This document shows positions 1-13,000 of a DNA stretch of 64,000 nucleotides, one piece after another. Under the pieces are notes generated by a model. It was not told the origin of the DNA and searched no databases. It was given only the letters and a program-made list of their open reading frames with translations. Positions within the stretch are counted from its first letter, which is position 1, and the number at the start of each line of letters is the position of its first letter. The DNA comes from Lytechinus pictus (taxonomy: Eukaryota; Echinodermata; Echinoidea; Temnopleuroida; Toxopneustidae), in NCBI RefSeq assembly GCF_037042905.1, contig NC_087254.1, positions 19,834,603 through 19,898,602 of the forward strand, in the 5' to 3' direction. Position numbers and translations under genes: made by a program.

Positions 1-598
1 TATATAATATTATATTATATAACATAATAAAATATAATGTACAACAATTTTTTTCTTTCCCTTAACGCTTCTCTATTTTCTCTCTATTTTTTCCCTTTCT
101 CCTTTTACCATGTTTTTTTTTGGCCAGCCGATGGGGGGGGGGGGGGGGACGCCCCCCCGTACTTACGCCACTGGCCTCCTACATATCCCTTTAATTGCTT
201 GTTCTATTAAAATTATCCAAATTGGAATAAGCCTATCTAGGCTTCCATGATTGTGTTATATCGGTACCTGAATTTTAGGTATTATATTACACAAACGCTT
301 TTTTGTACACCCCTTTGATTTGTTTCATGTATAGTGAATGTGTATGTCTTCACGTTGTTATTTGTCTATGATGTATATGTGAGGTGTGTGTGTGCGATCG
401 CATGTGGGTGTGCGTACTTGCGTGTGTGTACAAAACAAGGGTGTACGGGTGTGTGTTAGACTTGCGTAGTTGATTACTTGTTACAGTATTCTTAAACATT
501 TTTAGTTATTTATTTCTCATTGCGAATTTCATTTGAATGACGAAGCTCAAAGAACCATTGAATCCAGTTTAAACATTTGTTGTATTTTTACAATTCAG
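1..598. other. Intron upstream of the TMEM26 last exon
   Basis: No exon was recognised. The segment contains a G-run next to a C-run (around 132-167) that can fold back, and a GT-rich stretch near 380-460. It is most likely the 3' part of the preceding TMEM26 intron. Confidence 0.6.
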
Positions 599-1840
599 GA
601 TTGGGTGAAGGGGGCGGAGGGCTTATTGAAACTGAATGACTGGCCTGAGGTATTGGAGCAGTCCACGATGTTCTTGGTAATACTTGGAAGATGGATGCTA
701 CCGAAGGGGAACCTCTCCAAGGAACAACTCTCTCAACTCCTACTTGTCTATCTAGGTATGGCAGCGGATATTCTGGAGTTCTCCAGCGAAAGTCTGGCCC
801 AACCCGTGGTAGCCTGTGATCTGATTAAGATCAGTATAGTTGTAGGTTTCTGGGGGATGAGTTTGTGTCAGTTTGCTCTCGTGCTGACATCCGTAGCAGG
901 TCCGAAGATCCGTAATTTTCGGAATAAAAAGAAAAAGAGACAAATTAATGATGCAGAGGATATTATTGAGGATCCCAATGGAACGGACGTTTCTGTTGAT
1001 CAGGAAACGGTAGTGAAGCGACCATCTGTCTGCGGGTCGGAGATCTGGTCTCTTCTGATAGTCCTCTTCTTACAAGATTGTCCCTTTCTGGCGATGCGCT
1101 TATATTTGATCATCAAATTTAGCATTGTTGATCGGGCTATGCTTTTCTTTTCTGGGAAGAACTTTCTGGTGTTTATGCTCGTCACATATCGCATCTTTGT
1201 GTTATGCGGAGAGCACAACACGCGGGCCAAGGTCAGGCCTGTGCCACTCGTAGGTGTTCATCAGCAACCTCCAGTTGGTGCATTTGCTGCCAGGAAACGA
1301 AAGTCAAGATGGTCGCTCGGTCCTAGAGTAAGCGGGTTCACCAACAGCTTGATGAATCGCGCCCAAGCACTTGACCGAGATATAAGGATTAAGATTGGCC
1401 TGCATATCCCCTCTAAGTCAGACGGACCGCCTTCAACGTCGATGACGTCGTCTCCTGTCGCACTGGAAGGTCACCATTCTGTCGAGGTAACTGAGGTTGA
1501 TTACATCGATTCAGTCACTCCAGACCTTGATCCAGACACTACAGAAACAGCAATCATCGACACGTCACGGTCCATGCCTTCCTCTGCTGATGAAGGAAAG
1601 CCGACTACGCCAAGAATAACCAAACCTGATGGCGTCGGTAAAACAGACATCACGATCTTAAAACCCGACAGTCATGGCAGCGGTGACCAAACCGTGATTG
1701 AGATTGAATCTGACAGCGGATATAAGAGAAGTCTCAGTGAGGACAGCATCGAAAGTAGGGCTAATCTGACAGAATCTAGGGGTGAATCGTTTCGAGAACG
1801 TGATACGATTGACCAAACGCCACTTACTGATGTTGAATAA
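599..1840 (+). CDS. TMEM26: TMEM26-family membrane protein, last coding exon
   Basis: The open frame runs from 533, but a pyrimidine-rich tract ending in CAG just before 599 looks like a 3' splice site, so the exon probably starts at GAT (Asp) 599 in phase 0 and earlier exons lie left of the window. It encodes 413 residues before TAA. Recognisable TMEM26 landmarks are LGRWMLPKG, LSKEQLSQLLLVYLGMAADI, LCQFALVLTS and LQDCPFLAMRLYLIIKF. About four hydrophobic segments are visible (near LLLVYLGMAADILEF, ISIVVGFWGMSLCQFALVL, IWSLLIVLFL, and FLVFMLVTYRIFVLCGEH). A polar Ser/Thr/Asp-rich C-terminal tail of about 190 residues follows and is probably cytoplasmic. The biochemical role of TMEM26 is poorly defined; it is a multipass membrane protein. 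The symbol rests on remembered family motifs. Confidence 0.85.
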   Translation, partial: DWVKGAEGLLKLNDWPEVLEQSTMFLVILGRWMLPKGNLSKEQLSQLLLVYLGMAADILEFSSESLAQPVVACDLIKISIVVGFWGMSLCQFALVLTSVAGPKIRNFRNKKKKRQINDAEDIIEDPNGTDVSVDQETVVKRPSVCGSEIWSLLIVLFLQDCPFLAMRLYLIIKFSIVDRAMLFFSGKNFLVFMLVTYRIFVLCGEHNTRAKVRPVPLVGVHQQPPVGAFAARKRKSRWSLGPRVSGFTNSLMNRAQALDRDIRIKIGLHIPSKSDGPPSTSMTSSPVALEGHHSVEVTEVDYIDSVTPDLDPDTTETAIIDTSRSMPSSADEGKPTTPRITKPDGVGKTDITILKPDSHGSGDQTVIEIESDSGYKRSLSEDSIESRANLTESRGESFRERDTIDQTPLTDVE

Positions 1841-1917
1841 CGTAATCAATGACAAGAAATTGTAGACAGTAGGGCCTACTCAACGAATATACTTTGAAAA
1901 TATTACACAAAGTCGCG

Positions 1918-1923
1918 AATAAA
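1918..1923 (+). terminator. Candidate poly(A) signal AATAAA of TMEM26
   Basis: AATAAA lies 77 bases after the TMEM26 stop codon, the first such hexamer on the plus strand downstream of the gene. No transcript evidence is available. Confidence 0.5.
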
Positions 1924-4642
1924 GATACATAGATCGGATGAATAGGGACTATAGTAAACCTGTGAAAATAGTAGATCTTAATGTCAACCAAAATGATTAT
2001 AGGATTAGTTCATTAACATCATACTATCAAATTAGATAACATAAACGAAAAAAAAGTATGAATGAATTAACATCTCATAAATACAGCAACAATGAATTTG
2101 GTTGACCTACTTATATCATATGCATGCCAGACGTAATAAAAATGTATTTATTCAAAATTCTATGTTGTAACAAAGAATTCCTTTAAATCAACAAACAATA
2201 AAACTTGAGTCATATCATTTTAGATGCAACAATGCAAATATGTTTAGAAATTGCACCTAGGATTGTTTATCCTTGCCCAATCGAATTCAGATTTGACTTG
2301 TGATTGAAGAAACATTTGTAACTTGATTTGAATTGACAAACAGTGAATGAAGAATGAATAAAAATTAATTAATAAATCAATCACGTTTCTTTTTTTAATT
2401 TTAATTTGCAGTTATTCATTAAAATAATTTTTCAAAAGTATAAGTACCAATTACAAAACAGAGAAACAAAATAACATGAAAATGAATATAAAAAAATGAA
2501 AAGGGTACGCACTGAAATCATAAAACTTGAAAAAGCAGGAATCGTAAGCAAAAACAAATAGTATACGCAGCATACTTATCAAAAAGCTTTTTTTAATACT
2601 GTTTTATACAATTTGAACAACAAAAAGTTGGCTTCATTTATCACCATTTCATTAATAACAATAACAATACGATAGTGAAAATTTTTAAATAGAGCATCAA
2701 AGCGCTTCAGAATTATGTAGGTAAATTATGTCCAACTTTGGATTTAAATCTATCATTTGATGCATAATACTGTCTTGTTTATATGAGATAATTATAGTTG
2801 TGGTGTGGGTGGTGATATGAATTGAATTAACCTGTAATATGAGCGTATCTTTCAAATTCCTTTGTATTTCATGATTTATCATATTTTTCCGCTGAAATAT
2901 AATTATATGTAGCCAATCATAAGACACTAATAAATTTAAATTTACCTCTTTATTTCTTTCAAGTGGTAGATTGTATACATGTAAACACTGTTATAATGTT
3001 TCCTTGCTCATCATTTCAAATGCTGTCTGGATGGGGCTATTTGTTTTGTTTGTTTTATTTATTCACTTTGTAAACTAATATTTACATTGACAAAGAATAG
3101 TGTTACTTTAATTTGAAAACATAAGGTACATATAGCAGATGAAGCAGATACATAGTAAGACCAAAGCATAAACAAAAGATGTTTTAAGCAAACGGGCCAT
3201 TTAATAACAGTAAATGATAGGCCGAGTGAGTGGCTTTAAATGAAACATTCTTAACAGAAACAAAATAAGTAATAAGTTAAATATGATGATAATAATAATA
3301 ACAATAACAACAACAACAATAATAATAATGATAATTATAATGATTGTACATTTATATCGCGCAATTTCTATATGGTTGTACTCAACTGCACCAAAAAATA
3401 CATGAAAAGTGAACACAAAACAATGATTAATAAGAAAAGCCAAATGAGAAAAAAAATGCTAAAGGAAAATAAGTGAAGCTTCCTATCTGCACAAATTACA
3501 TAACAAAAAAGTGGCCGATTTATGTAAAAAGGTATGTTTTCAGTTTGGTTTTGAATACATTAACAGATGATGCATTTCTTGTTGATGAGGGAGACTATTC
3601 CAGAGTTTGGGTGCAGCACTTACGGAGCCACGATCACCTAGAGTATTAATTTTAAAAAAATGTAAAACAGCCAAGAGCGGTGGAAACGTTATTCGTGATT
3701 AATGGTGAAGCTAGGCACATCCATTATGAATACTTAAATCCTATCTGCCTATATAATGGTAACAATGTATTACCAGTGACACTCTATAGGGGGGCATCGT
3801 GGCATTGAATATCTCCGGCCTCATGTGTGTTATGAAACAAACACATTCACGTGCAATAAAACTATGGTAACGGCTTTACGAAAAAGATGCAATTGGGCCA
3901 TTGCTGAGATTTATTCAGTATAATCATCCATCATTCTAATCTACAGACGCTTGGGGTTCATTATAATGCCAAGGGAAAATTAGTGCTTGGCAATATCCGT
4001 TCTCTTAAATACACATAATGATAACAATATGTATTAGGCCTACGATGATTTATCATTTAAATCTTCTTTTAATCTGATTTCCCCCAGAATTTAATTAACA
4101 ATTCAATTTCAATTTTACTTATTATTATTGTCCCGCTGTTGTGATGAAGTCGTCAACATCTAAATCCTAAAAAAGGGTTAACTTTTTGAAATGCCATCAT
4201 AACTATTTCAAAGACGCATTTCATGTAACTTTAATATAGCGGTTATTGAGTGGCACTGATCGGATAACATGGGTTTCAGGTCATATGATCATGACCATAG
4301 GTAATTTCGGGTTTATGCAGTTTGGCCGTTGTGGTATCAATATAAAAAACTTAACCAAGGTTACGTAATTTTAGGATGGCTTTAAAGTTCAAGTCCCTTT
4401 ATCTGTCGGCCTATCATTTTTCTTTTTAATTCATATCATTTATTTCGTCAATTGAATCAATTTACTATATTTTGTACGTGACTAATTTCAAAATTAAATT
4501 ATTAAATAGTTTATACATGTCACATGTTTTTAATTCTGAACTTCTAAAGTGAAATGGATCAAAACGAATTTAGAAGAGATTGACCCGTCCACCAATGAAA
4601 TACGATGTTCATATCTACTGCTGATTGTGTGTACAATGTAAT

Positions 4643-4755
4643 CATGGGCGTCTGCGCTTAGGATTATTACTATTATTATAATCATTATCTATTTGGGGGG
4701 AATTGAAAAATAGATGTCCCCCCTTAAAGGATTATCATCTGCGATGACGCCCATG
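4643..4755. mobile_element. hAT-like MITE, CATGGGCG termini, 8-bp TSD
   Basis: A 113-bp element with inverted ends (CATGGGCGTC / GACGCCCATG) is flanked on both sides by the identical octamer AATGTAAT (4635-4642 and 4756-4763). An 8-bp target duplication is typical of hAT transposons. The same terminal octamer CATGGGCG ends the element at 49725-49925. It has no coding capacity, so it is non-autonomous. Confidence 0.8.
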
Positions 4756-5947
4756 AATGTAATATAATGATTTCAAGGAGTTCAGCGATGACAGGAAGGT
4801 AACTAGTGTACAGATTAATTACATCCGAATATGATAACCTTTAGGGTATGATGTGGTGAGTGAAAGTAAAAAAAAATGCTTAAATCGTTGCATACAAGGT
4901 GTTTTCTACACGCCGTTTCAACAATTCCATGAAGTTCCATTAGGCGATTCGATAGCACCGTCCCTGGTGGCCTTCTGATTCCTAAGGGCAATTACCCCTT
5001 GGAAGCATTTAACCACCTAACAAACTAAAATGTATTGTCCTAATTGTACATCGTCATATGTATATACGACTTACATATTTAAGAAGCATTGGAAAATGAA
5101 GGGTATGTGGTGGGGTCATTAGTAATTTATCTCGGTGAATATTTTTTCAAAAGTAATAAAAAAAATGTTTTGCTTCGAATCAGCGATATTTTCTTTCTTA
5201 TTTTATTTTTTTTTGCTAATACTGACAATCACCTGAACATCTATCTTTTTTTAGTGTTCTACTTTAGACAAAAGGATAGCATGGGGATATTGTAAAAATG
5301 TTATTCCAAATATTTTAATAAAAAATAATGGCCCAAACATATTTATGACACGATGATTTGCTGATCTACGTCAATACTTTGATAGAAGACAAGGGGAATA
5401 ATCACATAACTGATGGGAAAAGGAAATTAAATGTTGAAACGGATGGCTCAAGATTGGAGTATCTGTAGTTGGATAGACACTTGATGTAGGACCATATTGG
5501 TTTACTGGACACGTCATGTTATTATTTTTTTTTTACTATTGATCACGATGAAAAGTTAAATATTCTCAAAATTTAATATCTCAAAAAATGTGTGTAGATG
5601 AAGTCATAAGGTCTCTGTGTCACACCTATCATCCTTCAAACTCTCCTCTTCTCTCCCATACTATCCGTTTTATCACATTCTTCTCAATACTATCACCCTC
5701 CATCTATTAATCCTCATCATGGTCTTCCTTCACCCTTCTACAGGGGCTGTAGCCCAATTTGATTTTCAAGGAGTGAAAAAAAATACAAAAAAACATCAGT
5801 CAATTCATAAGACATAAATGATCCCACCTACAGTCTTCTTACCCCCCCCCATCTAAATACCCTGGTGCTGCCCCTGAAATTTTTTTCATTTCTTATCACA
5901 CTCTTCTCATAACCAGTCTTTCTAATGAAATTTCCTTCAGCAAGAAA

Positions 5948-6123
5948 TTAATCCACATTGTGCTGCACTCAACCCAGGTGAGGTGAATGGGTACCTGGCA
6001 GGAATTTATTCTTTGAAATGCCGAGCGCGTAAAAGCTGCTTGAGCTACAGCCAGGGTAATAGTATCCAAGTCCTTTGGAAGCGCATAGAGACGATATTCA
6101 TGTCTTATGCGCTATACAGGAAC
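5948..6123 (+). repeat. SINE-like dispersed repeat, copy 1
   Basis: This segment matches the reverse complement of 32586-32753 over most of its length, including the shared core CTGCACTCAACCC, GGTGAATGGGTACC and a GGGGTAATA/GGGTAATAG block followed by AGCGC motifs. It is non-coding. Assignment to a SINE is inference from size, dispersal and the lack of terminal inverted repeats. Confidence 0.55.
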
Positions 6124-6619
6124 TGACTATTATTATTATAATAAATTTTATTAAACCCCAATATGCGCTACATCCCCGTGTCAATAACATCAACAAGTTT
6201 CTTTCAAATGATACCCGATTTGTTGAGATCATGCATTCAATTTTGCGGGAAAGGGTATAATTTTTAATTTTTCAAATCAAGTTGACAATTAACAAGAGTC
6301 AATAGAGAACATCATCTCTTTAGTTTCAAAATATCTTGTTTTTAGCTGCTCAGCCACTGAAAGTCTAGCTGAACTTGAGTCAGTTTGCAATTCACTTGCA
6401 GTCCATTTTCAAAGTGATGAAACTGTGTGTCGGTAGTGATCATAACAAAGTAGGATAAATTTTTCTAATGGTATGAATCTTTCTCTACTTAATACAAAGA
6501 GAATGGAAGGGGAAAAGAAATGTATCAAATTAAATTGAAATGGGATTGCAAGTGAATTGAAAACTGACTCAAGTTCAGCAAATCATTTAGTGGCTGAGCA
6601 TTAAAGAATTAGATTAGGT

Positions 6620-7211
6620 TTAAAGGAGAATGAAACCCTTGAAACCAGCTGAAACTATATCAAAGAGAAAAATCAAAGAAACATATTGTTGAAAGTTTGA
6701 GGAAGATTGAATGAATAATAAGAAAGTTATGAGCATTTAAATATTGAGATCACTAATGCCATGTAGTTCCTCCCATTGGCAATGCGACCAAGATCTGTGA
6801 TGTCACACACGTACAACTCCCTCATTACTTTATTACTTATTTCACTTATATTCTCACTTTTATAGAGTCTATCACAAGGTGAGGTATTCTCTTTATGAGA
6901 GGACAAGTACAGAGGTTTCACAACATTATATCATTGATGAATCGTTTGCCATATGATTAGAATGAGCAAAAAGAGATGTTTTGGGGTATATTTTCAGTGT
7001 CCAAAAGGGGAGAGTTGTTCATCTGTGACATCATAGATCTTGGTCGCATTGCCAATGGGAGGATCTCCATAGCATTAGTGATCTCGACATTCATATGCTC
7101 ATAATTCTTCTATTGCTAGTCCTATTTTACTCAAACTTTTGTTGATCTTATTCTTTGATTTTTCTGCTTTCACAAAAGCTAACTTGCTCCAAGAGTTTCA
7201 TTCTCCTTTAA
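6620..7211. mobile_element. TTAA-ended foldback element, family A copy 1
   Basis: A 592-bp element starts TTAAAGGAGAATGAAAC and ends with the reverse complement GTTTCATTCTCCTTTAA. A near-identical copy occupies 56361-56951. The two halves are also inverted internally: CCATTGGCAATGCGACC on the left reappears as GGTCGCATTGCCAATGG on the right, so the whole element can fold back. The TTAA at each end could be a piggyBac-type target duplication or part of the repeat. Small open frames inside are not genes. Confidence 0.8.
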
Positions 7212-8875
7212 ATATTCAATAATCAATATATTTAATGCCCTCAAAATTTGTATAATAATGGTATCATGTCAACGTCTTTCTTACGTTTCCTTATTTGAAA
7301 TGTATTATGTTTGACAATGTATGTAAGCATGTCAAATTCAGCCTTTTGGCTGCCTTATGTATGCAATGCAGTTTTGAAATTCATACTTGGCAGCATTCAT
7401 ATGCCCAAACAGCTCTTAGTTTTTTTTTTAAATGTCAAGAGAAAAACAAAAACATTCAATACAATCGTCATTTAGGAACTGTTAATGATAAAGATTATTA
7501 TGGCATTTTTAAAAGAAATTAAATGACAGACAAGCATTGATCTTTCTCATTTTGAAAATTGCACAAAAACATAAGACTGGAGAGAAACTTTTTACAATAT
7601 ATAAAATAATCTTTATTTCTATATAACAAGAGATGTAATAACATGATATTTTGTGATCTTATTATCATTATAAATCAGGTCTTACCTGTAATGTGATTAC
7701 AATTACGAGAAATAACATAGTTCAGCTAGCAAGTATGTAGCATGTATTCATGATGTATGGAAATCAAACATGTTAATTGATTTGTTATTCTCACCAAGCA
7801 ATGGCTCTTTGCAGACGAAACGTTGATGAAAACTTTTTTTAAAGTTCCTTGCAACAAGGGTCACATTCTGAAAGTTTTCTAATAGGAATCATCCATCAAA
7901 ATAAATAATTTATTATTTCTCTTCAATTTCTGATTATTTCTGTACACACATTTGAAAGAAAAAATATCAAATCCTACATCAATGAGCATAAAATGAGAAA
8001 TAAGTATATTCATTTCACATGGGGCAAATAATTCTTAATTAGTATTGCAACCATATTTTTTCTGCATAACACTGTTTGTATAAAACAAGAAAACAACATA
8101 TCTAATACTAGTATCTTACATGCTCCATCAACAAGATAACTTTGAATCTAATGAAGTGCATAGAAAAGTCTCTAATTGCAATGCTCATCCTATCCTATAA
8201 TTCATAGATGTGAGATAATAACTTTTTCATAAGTTTTAAAATGACAGGCAAGTTACTTGCTCCTCTTTTCCATTCTTTTTGGTTTCTGCTTAAAATATCT
8301 TGGTGCCACTGTATAAATGAGTAGATGGGGTAACATTTTTGTCAACAAATGTGTTATTCATCAAGGTTATCAAAATGTGAACAATCTGAAAAAAGTGTAT
8401 CAAATTAACTGGCAAAAATCCAAGGTGGCAAACCTATTGTGGGGGGGGGGGGGGGGGGTGATGAACTATTATCACCCGTATCAGACATCTGAGCTGGTCA
8501 TTTACAAAACCGTATTTCCCTGTATTTTATTATTATCAGGAAGGGATAGGTATATTGTTTGTATTTTCCTCGGTCTCAATGCGCGTATTGACTTTGCATG
8601 CAGAGACGATGCAAAATATACCTTTGTATTTTCCCTGGTCTCACATCTGGGCCTTTGAGGATGCGAATGAAGTGATACACTTCATAATGTTCTGCGCAGC
8701 AACGATCTACGTCATAATAAAAACAACGATGGATCTGGGCACTTGCAAGTACGTCATAATGGTAAAGTGCAGAGCCTAGACACTGATATTATCATGACAC
8801 AACAGAACTCTATTCTTAAAAGATATCAATGTTATCATGATTTTTGCTCTAGATATCTGATTTGGATGAGAATAA

Positions 8876-9016
8876 AAATATTGACTGCCCTTCTTTCGGG
8901 GAACATCAAATATATTGCCCTTAAAAGACCCATATTGCCCTCGTCTAAAGACTCGGGCCAATATGATTCTTTTGCTGGCAATATATTTGATGTTCCCCTC
9001 AAGACCAGTCAATATT
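8876..9016. repeat. Short inverted-repeat (foldback) element
   Basis: About 140 bp in which AATATTGACTG plus GGGGAACATCAAATATATTG on the left returns inverted as CAATATATTTGATGTTCCCC and CAGTCAATATT on the right. No clear target duplication was seen. Confidence 0.6.
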
Positions 9017-9544
9017 ATATAATTATTTCACCCCCCCCCCTACTTGAATAGTGTGACATCATGGATTTACGCCCTTGATCAAAGTCAGTGGTATTGAGAA
9101 TTGGAAATGTATGCAAATAGGGTGGAAAATTTGATGAGTCATAAAATTCATGTTTAGGAAATAAAATTTACTCTATACTTTGATCCTCATTTTGTGTGCC
9201 TTTCTGAAGGTGATGTATATGGATGGTGTATAGTGTTCTATGTGACATACCGCTTCAGATATTAATAGAGTCAATCTGGCATGAGTAGAAGCACTTCACA
9301 ATTACTTGAGTTACAAATATTGTCTAAACCTTCTTTTCATTCGAATAGATTGTTTCACATACTGAATGTTTAAAGATGAAGGTATTTTGTGAATCTAGTA
9401 GCTCAATAAATTAGAGATGGACTGAGTATAATGAAAATACATTGTCTCTCTCTTGTTGTATGTTTTGTAATAATAAATAACCGGAATCAATATTATAAAG
9501 AATTATCTTTGAAACTGCTTGTAGATACTAGTAAACAGAGAATG

Positions 9545-9850
9545 TAAATTGAAGAGAGAGAAATTGAGGGGGGAGGGAGGAGAGAAAGAGAAAGAAACTG
9601 GGGGGAAGACAGAAAATGAGAGATGGAAATGAAGGAGAAAAGTGAGAGGTAGACACATGAAAGAGAAAAGGAAAGAGAGGAGAGAGTGAGTGAGAGGGGG
9701 GGGGGTGGTAGGAATAAGAGAGAAAGACAGAGAGGAGTGATAATTGAAAAGAAATAGAGAAATGAGATGATAAAAAAGGAAATTGACATTTGTAATAAGA
9801 GAGGAGAGTAAGAAGAAGATGAGAGAGGCAAGAAGTATGCAAAGAGAAGG
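9545..9850. repeat. GA-rich low-complexity tract
   Basis: A long purine-rich stretch dominated by GAGAGA and GAAAGA words. It yields several overlapping minus-strand open frames rich in Ser, Leu, Phe and Pro, an expected artefact of such a tract. Confidence 0.8.
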
Positions 9851-9873
9851 AGGGTGGGTGCCTAGGAAATACA

Positions 9874-9879
9874 TTTATT
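9874..9879 (-). terminator. Candidate poly(A) signal of VPS35L
   Basis: AATAAA on the minus strand, about 120 bases past the VPS35L stop codon. It is the first hexamer seen downstream; no transcript evidence. Confidence 0.5.
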
Positions 9880-9997
9880 TCTTAAAGATGAGTAGAGCTA
9901 TGTATACATTTACATGTAGATGGGTATGCAAAGAAAGAGAGGGAGGAAGTATCGGTGTACATGGTCCATCCCCCCCAAAAGATCTGTTAGTTTCATA

Positions 9998-10096
9998 TTA
10001 CGTTCTAGTCTGCAATGTCATACTTGAAGATAAATCTGCATATGCTTTTCCTCCAGGTTTACCACCCTTACGCTTCACGTATTCAAGCAGACGAAC
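9998..10096 (-). CDS. VPS35L: VPS35L exon 31 (stop codon)
   Basis: Encodes [12 protein letters not shown], a short linker, and the C-terminal MTLQTRT then TAA. The last five residues LQTRT equal the human C-terminus. Confidence 0.95.
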   Translation of the reverse strand, partial: VRLLEYVKRKGGKPGGKAYADLSSSMTLQTRT

Positions 10097-13000
10097 CTAT
10101 ATCAGACAAAAATATTAAAAATAAAACACATAAAAGTAAATAACAATGAATATATTAATTACCTCGACAAGCTTTTTCATCTCATTTTAATAAATCAAAT
10201 CAAAAGAATGTGGCCTAAAAGAAGCAAGAAATGCTGCATTCAGGTAAAAGAGAGAGATACCTTCAACAAACTGTATTTAACATTGATATAAGGACCTGAA
10301 ATTTAACACAAAAATTTTCGCACAGAGAAATATAAGATTTGACAATTCAACCACATGGGCCCCCTTTCAAGCTGCCATGATTCATTGAACCCTTGATCTG
10401 CTGATAGCTAGAGGAATATATTGATTATCCAGGAATTGCAGAGTCCTTTTTGAAAGAAGGAGGGGGGGGGGCATGAGGGGGGGGGGGGAAGTGAGTGTGC
10501 CCCCCCCCAAAAAAAAAAAATTAGATGGCAATTTTCATGTTTTTGTCAATTTTTACTTTAAAAAGAGGAGGGGGTGAAGCCTAGACCCCTTGCCTCATTG
10601 GTTCAGCAGCCCATGTTATTGATATCACTACTTTCTTACCATGTATTTTGTGTCAGCTTGGCCATTCTTCTGTGCAAGGTTCCAAAGATTGAGGGCTAAT
10701 CCAGACATAGCCGGTTTATCAATGTCGCCATGGAGAATGATGTATTCAAAGAACTCACTAGCAATCACTGCTTGTCTTTTCACACCAACCTAGAACAAAG
10801 AGTGATTATATAGAAAATCTTTATGATCACAACAATGCACTATGAAAATTAAATCATGATCGAAAATATGAAAAATCACACAACTTCCACAATTTTAATG
10901 ACATAACAATATATATAACAATATAACAATAGATTACAATATACCAGTTTAATATTATAAACTATAAACATATGAGGAATTGTACAGGATATGTTTTTAA
11001 AATAATAAAGAATTACCTGAAACAGCTGCTTAGCATGTTTAAAGAATCCTTTATATTCTTTGACAAATAATGTTGGCTGTGCTACAGCCTGGAGAAGAAG
11101 AGGGTGGGGTGAATTCCATCACCTTGAAATTTTGTTCTTGGATGATTACACATTTTTTATGATTATATTTACAATCAAATGAATTCATGTCAATCATTGA
11201 AAGTAGCAAATTCTTTGGATATTCTTTTCTAGTATGTACACAAATAATATTTCCGTCGCATTTTTGTCCTCCGATTCTTGTACAAAAAAGCTGATTCACA
11301 CAGTTCTTTCATCATTTGCAAAAGATCTTGAAATTTGTTTAGAAATGTATAGGAGCTTTAGATTGAAAAGAAAAAGGTACAGAAGTTCATTATAATTTAT
11401 TAAAGTTCACTTCAAGATAAAAATATTTTTTTACACAATCATGCAATCAAACATTAATATATACATTGTTGCGAGTTGCAAGAGACACAAATAGACATTT
11501 TTACTCACATCTTGACCAAGAGTCTTACAGTGGTCAAGGATGGACAGGATGAGGGTCCCAGCCACAGAGTTGACCTCTCCTAAAAACTTCCTATCGCTGC
11601 CATAGAGGGCGTCATTTGAATCCACTTAACGAAATGAAGACAAACATGGATACTTTGAATGACACAGATATTCATTTATGCATGACTATTGAATATAATT
11701 ATAATTTTATAAATCAGGATTAAATATGTTGCTTTCATAATGCATATGACAGGCATAGATAAGTCTCTATTTATAAAGCAAAGACAGGGAAGATAATACT
11801 AGCAAAATAAACTTGAATGCCTTTTGCATGTACAACGTAGATATAATCAATTTATTACATAGAATGGTCAAGAAAATCAGGGCATTTCATACTCAAATTA
11901 ATTGTAGAGACTCTATATTTATTTGTTGAATAATAACACAATAGATATATATATATATATATATAACATTGAAACATCATGTAAATTCCATGTCCAACAT
12001 CATATCAACTTATTCACAAAACAACCCTGTTTGGTAATCATTAGATATAGCAAATGATTGGTGTAAAAAAGTTTTTATTTAACAGTATACCTCAACAAAG
12101 CTGTCCTACTTTGGCAAAAAGAAAAGTATTATTCTCTGCAAATGAGCACAAAGTGCATGAATTGCATAGACACCAATTTATTAGCATGATGAAAAACCAG
12201 CCATACTTAATAGCAGCATTAATGTTTTTATAGAGACTTTGCCTGGAAGAAGAAATCAATTTCTGAAATGAAAACAATTTCGGTCGATATGTTACGTGCT
12301 ACTTTTGCCAGAGTAGGATAGCATTTCATTTCTACTTTTTTATGAAGCATATTTTATGGTCCTTTATCCACTCACCATTTTTGACATGGTATGCATACTG
12401 GTCCTGGGATTGAGCTGAGAGTATGCAGAGTACATTCATGTAGACACGAACCTTAGCATCACTGTGAGTATCCCAGGTGTAGTCCTGGAACACATTGAGA
12501 AGACCTCTCAGGAGATAGAGACATCCCTGCTCTGGGTTATCCTATAAAGACAAGGAGGAATTGAGTGTGATATATCAGACTGAGCCGAGAGTAGGCAGAG
12601 TACATTCATATTAACGTGGATCTTAGCATCACTGTGAGTATCCCAGGTGTAGTCCTGGAACACATTGAGAAGACCTCTCAGGAGATAGAGGCATCCCTGC
12701 TCTGGGTTATCCTATGAAGACAAGGAGGAATTGAGTGTGTTATATCAGACTGAACCGAGAGTAGGGAGAGAACATTCATATTAACGTGGATCTTAGCATC
12801 ACTGTGAGTATCCCAGGTGTAGTCCTGGAACACATTGAGAAGACCCCGCAGGAGATAGAGGCATCCCTGCTCTGGGTTATCCTATGAGGAGAGGGAGGAA
12901 TTGAGTGTGTTATATCAGACTGAGCCGAGAGTAGGGAGAGTACATTCATATTAACGTGGATCTTAGCATCACTGTGAGTATCCCAAGTGTATTCCTGGAA

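Larger units (their letters stand above)
1924..9870. other. Intergenic region between convergent TMEM26 and VPS35L
   Basis: About 8 kb without a recognisable gene. It holds AT-rich DNA, AAT/AAC simple repeats near 3284-3340, several foldback elements and a SINE-like copy, listed separately. Short open frames here show no family resemblance. Confidence 0.7.

Noticed and set aside
132-178. G-run/C-run inverted segment ending GTACTTACGCCACTGG as a CAGTGGCGTA-type MITE
   Set aside because: The right end resembles that family but the left end does not, and no 8-bp duplication flanks it.
6727-6921. 64-codon open frame also present at 56468-56662
   Set aside because: Both are inside copies of the same foldback transposon; conservation reflects the repeat, not a protein.
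8317-8658. 113-codon plus-strand open frame
   Set aside because: Contains a poly-G run giving a glycine string, has no family motifs and borders a foldback element.
9493-9874. Three overlapping Ser/Leu/Phe/Pro-rich minus-strand frames over 100 codons
   Set aside because: They come from a GA-rich low-complexity tract and show no conserved family features.
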